A stretch of DNA of 26,923 nt from JAGMES01 sp023128035 (GTDB lineage: Bacteria > Bacillota > Halanaerobiia > DY22613): assembly GCA_030627905.1 (NCBI GenBank), contig DAOVRZ010000083.1:1-26923 (forward strand), read 5' to 3'. A model generated the notes under the pieces. That model ran no database searches, was not told the DNA's origin, and saw only the letters and a list, made by a program, of their open reading frames with translations. Each line of letters opens with the position of its first letter. Within the stretch, counting starts at the first letter, position 1. Positions 1 through 10,800 of this stretch are shown piece after piece. The position numbers were made by a program, and so were the translations under genes.

Positions 1-1
1 A

Positions 2-1858
2 GTGGTAGATAAAGTAGATTCTAATAATAAATATCTTTGTGCTTATATAGTTTCTGATGATGAATTATCTGTAGATGATCTAAGAGAATATTTAGCTAAA
101 GAACTACCAGATTATATGATACCAGCATATTTTATCTGTCTGGATCAAATGCCATTGAATGCAAACGGAAAAGTAGATCGAAAAGCATTACCAATGCCAG
201 AAAGAAGTATTGATAAAGAGTATGTTGCACCTACCAATTCTGATGAAGAAAAGCTAGCTCAACTTTGGGGAGAATTTCTTGGGGTTGATCAGGTTGGTAT
301 TACTGACAACTTCTTCGCTCTGGGTGGGGATTCAATTAAAGCAATTCAAATTCTAGCAAGAGCAAAAGAACAGGGAATTTATCTTACAGTGAAAGATGTA
401 TTTAAATATAAAACAATATCTCTGCTGTTAAAGAATGTAGATTATGTAAAACGGACAAAAGCTATTTCGCAAGAAGAGATTGTGGGTGAAGTTTTACTGA
501 CTCCTATTCAAAGATGGTTTTTTGAACAAAATTTACATCATCCTGAATACTTTAATCAGACTAACCTTTTCATTTTAAGAGATAATGTGGATTTAGAGAG
601 ATTGGAAGATGTATTTAAAAAAATTATTGTTCATCACGATGCATTGCGTGTGGGTTATAAATTTACTGAAGATCAGTTTATCCAGTTAAATCGTTCAGAG
701 GATGAAGTTGATTTTAAATTAGACGTAATTAGTTTGGTTGGATATTCATATGATGCACAAAATGCTAAATTAAAAGAGATCAGTGTGGAGATTCAAAACA
801 GTTTAGATTTAGAAAAAGATTTGTTAATTAAAGTGATTGTATTTGATTTAGGGGAACATGGAAAAAGATTATTGATTATAGTTCATCATTTGGTTGTTGA
901 TGGTGTTTCCTGGAGAATTTTATTAGAAGATATTGAAAACTTATATGAGTCTAATCTAAGTAAATTATTGCCGTTAAAAACAACTTCATTTAAGGATTGG
1001 AGTAAACAATTAAATGATTATGTAAAAACATGGGATATAGATGTTGAATATTGGACCCAAATTGATATATCAAAGATTAAATTATTAGCTTATTCTGTCG
1101 ATGATGAGCATTCTTTTAAAGATGATAAATCATTAACAATCGAACTGGATGAAGAGCAGACTGAAAAATTGTTGACAAAAATTAATTGGGCTTATAATAC
1201 AGAAATTAATGATATATTATTGGCATCGTTAACTATGACTATTACTGAAGTAATGGAAACAGAAAATCTTCTAATAAATCTTGAAGGACACGGCAGAGAA
1301 GAAATATTGGAAGATGTTGATTTATCACGAACTATTGGTTGGTTTACCAGCTCATACCCAGTTTATTTTGAAAAACAAGAAAATATTGAATCAACTATTA
1401 AACATGTTAAAGAAAGTCTTAGAAAAATACCGAATAAGGGCATTAACTATGGAATTGCGAGATATTTAAAGAATGAAACACAGCTAATAAGTTTGACTCC
1501 AGAGATTTCGTTTAATTATTTGGGCCAATTTGATCTGAACACAGATCGTTCACACTTATTATCACATTGTGAAGAAGATGCTGGCCCAAGTTGGCATCAG
1601 GATAATCGACATGATTATCAGATCGACTTGAATGGTATGGTCATTAATGGTAAATTACAGCTAATTTTAGGGTATAATGCGAAGTATTTCAAAGAAGACC
1701 TGATAAGAAGAATTCAGAGTACATATGTAGATTGTATGAATCAAATTATAGAGCATTGTATGAATCAAACGAATCAAACCTATACAGTTTCAGATTTTGA
1801 AGTTGAAGAACAATTTGATCAGGATAGTTTTGAATTACTTTTAGAAAAATATAATTGA
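2..1858 (+). CDS. Nonribosomal peptide synthetase, C-terminal fragment (A-PCP-E), 5' truncated by window edge
   Basis: This is the 3' end of an NRPS gene. The reading frame is open to the left edge, so the GTG at base 2 is not a real start. Domains in order: the C-terminal part of an adenylation domain (about residues 1-65, with A10 motif NGKVDRKALP and catalytic Lys57); a peptidyl carrier (about 75-150) with LGGDSI and phosphopantetheine Ser111; and an epimerization domain (about 157-595) with HHLVVDG at 295-301, LEGHGREE from 427, GWFTS and FNYLGQF. The LGGDS-type carrier plus E domain shows that this last module passes on a D-aminoacyl or peptidyl chain. Its substrate is unknown because the binding pocket lies upstream of the window. 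The protein ends in an acidic tail (after TVSDFE, ending LLEKYN) that looks like a donor docking (COM) helix for the next enzyme. The stop is TGA, 30 bases before the next start. NRPS identity is certain; the product is not determined. Confidence 0.97.
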   Translation: MVDKVDSNNKYLCAYIVSDDELSVDDLREYLAKELPDYMIPAYFICLDQMPLNANGKVDRKALPMPERSIDKEYVAPTNSDEEKLAQLWGEFLGVDQVGITDNFFALGGDSIKAIQILARAKEQGIYLTVKDVFKYKTISLLLKNVDYVKRTKAISQEEIVGEVLLTPIQRWFFEQNLHHPEYFNQTNLFILRDNVDLERLEDVFKKIIVHHDALRVGYKFTEDQFIQLNRSEDEVDFKLDVISLVGYSYDAQNAKLKEISVEIQNSLDLEKDLLIKVIVFDLGEHGKRLLIIVHHLVVDGVSWRILLEDIENLYESNLSKLLPLKTTSFKDWSKQLNDYVKTWDIDVEYWTQIDISKIKLLAYSVDDEHSFKDDKSLTIELDEEQTEKLLTKINWAYNTEINDILLASLTMTITEVMETENLLINLEGHGREEILEDVDLSRTIGWFTSSYPVYFEKQENIESTIKHVKESLRKIPNKGINYGIARYLKNETQLISLTPEISFNYLGQFDLNTDRSHLLSHCEEDAGPSWHQDNRHDYQIDLNGMVINGKLQLILGYNAKYFKEDLIRRIQSTYVDCMNQIIEHCMNQTNQTYTVSDFEVEEQFDQDSFELLLEKYN

Positions 1859-1876
1859 TATTATACATAGTTTTTT

Positions 1877-1883
1877 GGGGGTG
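1877..1883 (+). promoter_or_regulatory. Ribosome binding site of the six-module NRPS gene
   Basis: The sequence GGGGGTG lies 5 bases before the GTG start at 1889. It matches the Shine-Dalgarno consensus GGAGGTG at all but one position. It supports the GTG start, which is also where homology to the first C-domain motif (LTPLQEGM) begins. The gap between genes is 30 bases and shows no hairpin or T-run typical of a terminator. Confidence 0.8.
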
Positions 1884-1888
1884 TTAAA

Positions 1889-4800
1889 GTGAGTAAAATA
1901 CTAAAAATAAATCCACTAACTCCATTACAAGAAGGGATGTTATACCACAACCTTCTAAATCAAGAAGGGAGAAATTACTGTCAACAGGTTTGTTTTAATA
2001 TAGAGGGAAAGATAGATCTGGATTTATTAAAAGAAACCTGGCAGCAAATAGTAAATAGATATGAGGTTTTTCGAACAGATTTTATCTGGAAAGAATCCAA
2101 AGTTCCTGTACAAATTGTTTTAAGAGAAAAAGAATCAGAAATCTATGTTTACGATATCTCAGATTTAGAGGATACTCAAAAGGACAAATATATTAATGAT
2201 CTTAAAGAGAAAGATTTAAACAAGCCATTTGATTTTGAAAATGGTAAGTTGAATCGACTTTTGATTGTTAAATTGTCACGCGAAAAATATTTGATGTGTT
2301 GGTCTTTCCATCATATTTTAATAGATGGTTGGAGCTTACAACTTATTTTGAAAGATTTTTTAGAGATTTATGACTGTCTGGCAAATCAAGGGGGATTGCC
2401 AGTTGAACCAGCTGTTCAGTTTTCTAATTATTTGGAATGGCTCAAAAAACAGGATCGTAATAAAGCATTTAGTTTCTGGAAAAATTACCTGCGAGATTTA
2501 TCAGAGCCAACATTATTACAAGGAGACTATCCAACTTCACAGAATGAAATAATAAAAAATTCACGCGAGATACATTTTGAGATTGATCAGAAAAAAACTG
2601 ACGAGATAAATGAATTTTGTAGAAATAATAATATAACAGTTAATTCATGTTTACAAACAGCCTGGGGATTGTTATTACAAAGATATAATAATACGGATAT
2701 AAGTTGCTTTGGTATGACAGTTTCGGGAAGATCACTTTCAGTTAAAAATGTAGAAAAAATTGTTGGTATCTTGATCAATACTCTACCTATTGTAATTAAA
2801 ACAGAAGAAAATGAAACAATAAAAGATTTAGTAACAAAAGTAAATGATCAGTTAGTGGAAATTAGAGATTATGAGTATGTACCGCTGACTGAACTAAAAA
2901 GTAGAAGTAATATAGATCAAATTGGTGAGATGTTTAACTCAATGATCGCATTTGAAAATTATCCGCAAATCACACTAAAGAATAATGCGTTTTCGTTAAG
3001 TCTTGATTCAGTATTTGAATTGACGAATTATGATCTCACAATTTCTTTTGCGAATGATAAAACAATCATGGGTAAAGTAATTTATAATGCTGACTTATTT
3101 ACAACAGAGACAGTTGAAAGAATCTTAAAGAGCATGAATCATCTAATTGATGCAATGCTTTCTAATTCAGAAGAGTTAGTTCAAAAAATCAGTATTGTCT
3201 CAGAAGAGGAGAAAAAACAACTTTTAGCTAAATTGAGTGGTCTATCTGTTTCAATTCCAAAAGAAAAAACAATATCTCAATTATTTGAAGAACAAGTAGA
3301 AAGAGCAGTAGACGAGATAGCAGTTGTATTTGGAACACAGCAATTGACCTATTGTGAGTTAAATCAAAAGTCGAATCAATTAGCCAGGAGGTTAAGAGAA
3401 GAAGGAGTTCAATCAGAAGAGATCGTAGCGATCATGGTTGATCAATCGTTGGAGATGTTTGTTGGAATTATGGGTATTTTAAAAGCTGGAGGAGCGTATT
3501 TACCAATTGATCCTCAATATCCACAGGCTAGAATTGAGTATATGTTGAAAGATAGTAAAGCGAAAATTTTATTGACCCAGAAACATTTGAAAGAGGAAGT
3601 ACTTTTTGATGGAGAAATTATTTTGCTTAATGATTCTGGGGTATATACAGGTGAAGTTGGAAATTTAAAATCAATAAATTATTCTAATAATTTGGCATAT
3701 ATAATTTATACATCTGGTTCAACTGGACAACCCAAAGGGGTTATGATTGAACATAGATCCTTAATAAATCTCGTAACCTGGCACAATAGTTATTATGAAG
3801 TTACCTCTAATGATCAAAGCACTAAATACGCTGGATTTGGTTTTGATGCGTCAGTATGGGAGATATTCCCCTATCTGATCGCGGGTGCAACAATTCATGT
3901 GATCTTAGATGAGATTCGCTGGGATGCTGAAAAATTGAATGAATATTTTACAACTAACTCGATTACAATCAGCTTTTTACCGACTCAAATTTGTGAACAG
4001 TTTATGGAAACTGGGAACACTTCACTGCGAAAACTACTTACTGGTGGAGATAAACTTAAAATTTACAAAGAGCAATCATATGAGTTGATTAATAACTATG
4101 GCCCAACTGAAAACACGGTAGTAACAACGAGTTTTGTCGTTAATGAAAATGAGCGAAATATACCGATTGGTAAACCAATCTTTAATACACAGATTTATAT
4201 TTTAGATAAAAATAATAATTTACAGCCAATTGGAGCAGCAGGTGACTTATGTATTGCTGGAGAAGGACTGGCCCGGGGGTATTTACATCGTCCAGAATTG
4301 ACTAATCAAAAATTTGTCCAAAACCCTTATGCTTCAAGTCAGAAAATGTATAAAACGGGTGACCTGGCGAGAATGCTTCCCAATGGTAATATTGAATTCT
4401 TAGGAAGAGTTGATTATCAAGTAAAAATTAGAGGATTTCGGATTGAGCTTGGAGAGATTGAAAATCAGTTGCTGGAAATTGAAAAGATCAAAGAGGTAGC
4501 TGTAATTGACAGAGAAGATGAAGGTGGAAACAAATATTTATGTGCTTATATTGTTTCTGATACTGAGATTCAAGTAGTAGAGCTTAGAGAAATTCTTTCT
4601 GAAACTTTACCAGATTATATGATTCCAGCATTTTTTATTCAACTAGAAAAGCTACCATTAACAGTTAATGGTAAGCTTGATAAAAGAGCTTTACCAAAAT
4701 CTGATGAAAGTATTAAGAGTAGAGAATATGTTGCTCCAGCAAATGAAGAAGAAGAAAAAATGGCCAGGATATGGTCAGAGATTTTAAGAGTTGAAAAAGT

Positions 4801-7800
4801 AAGTATTAATGACAACTTCTTTGAATTAGGTGGACATTCATTAAAAGCGACACAGTTGGCATCTAGAGTGTTTAAAATATTTAATGTAGAACTTCCATTA
4901 AAAGCTATATTTAAATATAATACAGTTAAAAAGCTTGTAGAATATATTTGTGGTACTGAGGAGACTGTCTATACAGAAATCAAACCAGTTGAGAAACAGG
5001 AGCATTATGTAGTTTCTTCTGCTCAAAAGCGGTTATTTGCTTTAAGAGAGCTTTCTGGAGATGATGTAACTTATAATATTCCTATGGTTAAAATGGTATT
5101 CGGAGAATTGGATTTTATTTCTTTTGAAAATGCATGGAAGAGATTAATACAACGGCATGAATCTTTAAGAACTTCTTTTGCCTTGGTAAAAGGTCAACCA
5201 GTACAGAAAATTCATGAAAATGTTGATTTTAAAATCCAGTATTTGAAAGCAGAAAAAGATGAACTTCCAGAAATTATTGATGAATTTGTTCAGCCATTTG
5301 ATTTAAATACAGCCCCATTATTTAGAGTGGGTCTTGTACAATGTGGGGAACAGCATGGATTGATTTTGGATATGCATCATATTATTTCTGATGGAGCTTC
5401 AGTGGAGATTCTCTTTAGGGAATTGACAGGCCTCTATGAAGGTAAAAATTTGTCAGAAATAAAAATACAGTACAAAGATTTTGCTAACTGGCAAAATGAG
5501 CTATTCCAATCTGAAGAGATGAAAAAGCAAGAGGAATACTGGTTATCAACTTTTGTAGAAGATGTGCGCCAGGGTGCGATTCCAGTATTGAATATGCCTA
5601 CAGATGCTCCACGTCCTTCTGTTATGAGTTATGAGGGAGATTTATTAGTTTATTCTTTACAAGAAAACGTATTAGATAAATTAAATAAGTTATCTTTTAA
5701 AAATGGGGCAACCCTATATATGACGCTATTAGCAGCCTTTAATATTCTATTACATAAATATACAAGTCAGGAAGATTTGATTGTTGGCTCACCGATTGCC
5801 GGAAGAAGACATGACGATTTAGAGAATGTTATCGGAATGTTTGTAAATACACTTGCCATGAGAAATGAACCAGTAGCTACGAAAACCTTTATTGAATTTT
5901 TAGCAGAAGTCAAAGAAAATTCTTTTAAAGCATTTGAAAATCAGGATTATCAGTTTGAAATGCTGGTAGAAAAACTGGATTTACAAAGAGATTTGAGTCG
6001 CAACCCAATTTTTGATGTAATGTTTACATTGCAAAAGGCAGATCAATTGGATATTTATATGAAAGATTTGCTTTTGAAACCTTACCATTATGAGTATAAA
6101 ATATCTAAATTTGATTTTACATTGACAGCAGTTGAAAAAATGCAGGGAATTGATTTTTATTTAGAGTATAGTTCAAAACTGTTCACAAAGGAAACTATGG
6201 AAAGACTGTTAAATCATTTGAGCAAAATTATTGATCAAATTTTAGAAAATCCAGAATTAAAAATTGCAGAAATTGAGATGATTTCAGAAGAAGAAAAAGA
6301 GCAGATACTGTTTGAATATAATAATACTTCGGTAGATCTTCCAATAGATAAAACGATCCATAAGTTATTTGAAGACCAAGTTGAAAAAACTCCAGAAAAG
6401 AAAGTTGCAGTCTTTGAGAAGCAAAACTTAACCTATCATCAGCTTAATGTGAAAGCCAATCAATTGGCGAGAGTATTAAGGGAAAAGGGTGTAACTACAG
6501 ACCAAATTGTTGGAATATTAGTCGATCCATCTTTGGAAATGTTAGTAGGAATTTTGGGAATTTTGAAGGCAGGAGGAGCTTACTTACCTATTGATTCTGC
6601 TTATCCTGATGAGAGAATAGAGTATTTGCTTACTGACAGTGGAACATCATTTTTATTAACCCAACACCATTTGGCAGAGCAGATTAACTTTTCCGGGGAA
6701 ATAATTAATTTAGAAGATGAAAAGCTATATACAAAAGACTTTACGAATCTGGAGAGTGACACTGATAGTACTGATTTAGCTTATGTAATTTATACTTCAG
6801 GTTCAACTGGAAAACCTAAAGGAGTAATGATTGAACATCATTCACTGGTAAATCTGGTATGTTGGCATAATAGTTATTATTCTGTAACATCAAATGATTG
6901 CAGTACAAAATACGCGGGGTTTGGTTTTGATGCTTCAGTATGGGAGATTTTCCCTTACATTGTTAGTGGTGCGACAATCCATATTATTAGTCCTGAAATT
7001 AAGCTGAATATGGAAAAACTTAATCAATATTTTGAAAATAATCAGATTACTATAAGCTTCTTACCTACCCAAATTTGTGAACAATTTACTAAAGAGAAAA
7101 ATCACTCGTTGAGAGCATTGTTAGCTGGTGGTGATAAGCTAAAATATTATGCTGATAATGATTATCTCTTAGTAAATAACTATGGTCCAACTGAAAATAC
7201 CGTTGTTACTACGAGTTTTGTTGTGGATAGGGCGTATAACAATATTCCTATCGGAAAGCCAATTTTTAATACAAAAGTTTATATTCTTAATCAGAGTAGT
7301 CAACTTCAGCCTGTAGGTGTACCAGGTGAATTATGTATTGTTGGTGAGAGTCTGGCCCGGGGATATCTGCATCTTCCAGAATTAACAAAAGAAAAGTTTG
7401 TTTGGAGTTCATTTAGTATTGGTGAAAGAATGTATAAAACAGGGGATCTGGCCAGATGGTTACCTGATGGTAGTATTGAGTTTCTAGGTAGAGTTGACCG
7501 TCAGGTAAAAATTAGAGGATATCGAATCGAGTTAGGTGAGATTGAAAGTCAATTATTACAATACAAACAAGTAAACGAAATTGTAGTTATTGATCGTGAA
7601 GATGTTAATGGAAATAAACATTTATGTGCCTACTATACTGCTCATCAAGAAATGTCAGCAGTAGAACTGAAAGAATTTTTGGCCAAAAATCTCCCAGACT
7701 ATATGATTCCAGCGTTTTTTGTTCAAATAGATCAGCTGCCATTGACTGCTAATGGAAAAGTGAATCGAAGAGAATTGCCAATTCCAAAGGGAGATATCGA

Positions 7801-10800
7801 AATAGAGTACATAGCACCAGCTACTCAAGATGAAAAGAATCTTGCTAAAATCTGGGGAGAAATATTGGGAATTGAGAAAGTTGGTATTCATAATAATTTC
7901 TTTGAATTGGGTGGAGATTCGATTAAGGCGATTCAAATTTTAGCACGTGCAAAAGAGCAGGGAATTTATCTAACTGTTAAAGATATCTTTAAATTTAGAA
8001 CAATTGCTAATCTATTAAATAATGTAGATTATGCTAAGAAAAAAGCTATAGCTTCACAAGAAGAGGTAGTGGGTGAAGTATTACTGACACCAATTCAAAA
8101 ATGGTTCTTTGATCAAAACTTCAGTCAACAACATTATTTTAATCAGACGAATTTATTCACTTTGCCTAATGATGTAGATTTAGAATTACTTGAAAAAGTA
8201 TTATACAAAGTAATTTCACATCATGATGCTTTACGTATGAACTATCAAGTTACTGATGATCAGGTTATTCAGTATAATCGAAGAATGGATGAAGTTGACT
8301 TTAAACTAGAAGTTTTTGATTTGATAAATCAGAAAGAAAAGTTAGCTAAGATCAGTGAAATGTTGCAAAATAGTCTGGATCTTGAAAAAGACCTGTTAAT
8401 GAAGGCTGTGGTTTTTGATTTAGGAGAAGATGGAAAACGCTTACTAATTGCGATTCATCATTTGGTGGTAGATGGTGTATCATGGAGGATTTTGGTAGAA
8501 GATATTAATAAGTTATATGAATTTGGTCTTGATGCTAAACTTCCATTAAAAACCACTTCATTTAAGGAATGGAGTCAAAAATTAAATATTTATGCTGATA
8601 CAGAAACAATTGATGTTGAATATTGGGAAAAGCTTGATCAATCAAAGATTCAATCCATTCGAAGAGAAAAGGTAATGAATGATCAAAGGATTGATCAAGA
8701 GTTTGCAATTGTACTGGATAAAGAGAGGACACAACAGTTATTGACAAAAGTGAATTGGGCATACAATACAGAAATCAATGATATCTTATTATCGGCGTTG
8801 ACAATTGCGATTTGTGAGGTAATGGGAATAGACAATCTTTTAGTTAATTTAGAAGGTCATGGTCGTGAGGAAATTATTGAAGATGTTGATCTTTCTAGAA
8901 CATTTGGTTGGTTTACCAGTGCTTATCCTGTCTATTTTGAGAAACAAGATAGCCTGGATCAGATACTGAAACATGTTAAAGAAAATCTCAGAATGGTTCC
9001 TAATAAAGGTGTTAACTATGGTATTGCTAAATTTTTAAAAGATGTAGAACAACTTAAAGATTTAAAACCAGAGGTTTCTTTTAACTATTTAGGACAGTTT
9101 GATGATAGTTTTGCTGTGCAGGAAAATAAGAACAATCGTCTTTTAAGTGGATGTACTGAAGATGCAGGTAGAAGTCTTCATATTGAAAACAGACACAGTC
9201 ATCTTATTGATGTTAATGGTGGAGTTGTTAATGATACACTACAATTAGTCTTAAATTATGATGCAAATTATATTTCTCAAAAACAGATCAAACTTATTCA
9301 GGAAGCATATCAAAAGGCATTACATGAGATTATTGAGCATTGTCTCACTCAGAAAGAACGAATTTACACTGCATCTGATTTTGGTGTAGAGAATCTTGTT
9401 GGAGAAAACGATTTTGTAGAATTAGCAAATAATTTTTCTTTAAAGACTGTTAAAATGTATCCATTGACTCCAATGCAAGAGGGGATGTTGTTCTATCACA
9501 ATCTGAATATAGAGAGTAGAAATTATTATGAACAGTTTTGTTTCTATTTGGAAGGGACAATTGAGTACGAACATTTCAAAAATGCATGGGAAGATGTGGT
9601 TAAACGTCATGAAATAATGAGGACATGTTTCTTCTGGAAAGGAACAGGAAAACCGATTCAAATAGTTTTAGAGGAGACTGAGTTATTATTTGATTATTAT
9701 GATCTCTCTAACTTAAGTGTTTCTGAGCAAGAGAGACGGATTGTTGAATTTAAAGAAAAAGATTTAAATACCAAATTTGATTTTGAGAAAGGAAAGTTAA
9801 ACAGATTTTCTTTACTTAAAATCTCTGAAGAAAAATATTTAGTTTGCTGGTCATTCCATCATATCTTGTTAGATGGTTGGAGTATGCCAATTATTATAGG
9901 AGATTTATTTAATATTTATCATCATCGAGTAGGTAAACTTACACTTACAAAGGAAGTAGCACCTCAATTTGGGGATTATCTAAATTGGCTGATAAAGTGT
10001 GATAAAAATAAAGGTATAAAATTCTGGGAAAATTATATGAAGAATTTCTCAGAAACAACACCTTTACCTTATGATAAAAAAGCTAATAAGGGTGAAGTTA
10101 TTTCTGAAGTTGGGTTAGAAGTATTTGAATATAATGAGCAGATTACTCAAGACTTAAATAAATTCTGTAAGCAAAATAATCTAACTGTGAATGCATTCAT
10201 TCAAACAATTTGGGGTTTATTGTTACAGAAATACAATAATACTTTTGAAAGTTGTTTTGGAATGACTGTTTCTGGTCGACCTGGAGAATTGAAAAATGTT
10301 GAAAAGATAGCGGGATTGTTTATCAATACCTTACCAGTTATTGTTAGAACAGAAGAAGAGGATACTGCACTGCATTTATTAAGGAAAGTAAATGATCAGT
10401 TAGTTGAAATTAGAGATTATGAATATGTATCTTTAGCAGAGATTCAAAGTATGGTTGACCATACAGATGAACTGTTTGATTCACTGATCGTTTTTGAGAA
10501 TTATCCAGTTAGTTCGTTACAAAAAAGGGATAATTTAGATTTTGCACTTACAGTTGATTCTGTCTTTGAATTAACAAATTACGATTTTAGTATTTCCGCG
10601 GCAGTTGCTGATAAAACTGTAATTCGATTTACATATAATAAAAAATTATTTATGCCGGATACGATTACTAGAATCAAACAACATTTTTATTATTTAATGA
10701 AAGCTATATTGACTGAACCTGCTCAAGTTGTTAAAAATTTAGAAATTATCTCTGAAGTTGAAAAAGAACAATTATTAAATGAATTCAATAACTCACAGGT

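Larger units (their letters stand above)
1889..9448 (+). repeat. Two-module repeat unit 1 (C-A-PCP-C-A-PCP-E)
   Basis: This is the first of three tandem, diverged copies of the same coding unit, about 2520 residues long (modules 1 and 2). Boundaries are set at the start of each DCL-type C domain, at the V-K-M-Y/K-I-N plus LTPxQEGM motif. The copies are homologous along their whole length but clearly diverged at the DNA level, so this is an old duplication and not an assembly artefact. Confidence 0.75.

Noticed and set aside
1281..1469. Short + strand open frame inside the first gene
   Set aside because: It overlaps the conserved LEGHGREE and GWFTS region of the E domain in another frame and has no ribosome binding site or known domain.
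1856..1891. Programmed stop-codon readthrough joining genes 1 and 2
   Set aside because: The frames match, but two in-frame stops (TGA, TAG) would have to be passed. A good Shine-Dalgarno site with GTG start follows, and the proteins end and begin with docking-like sequences. Separate translation explains the junction better.
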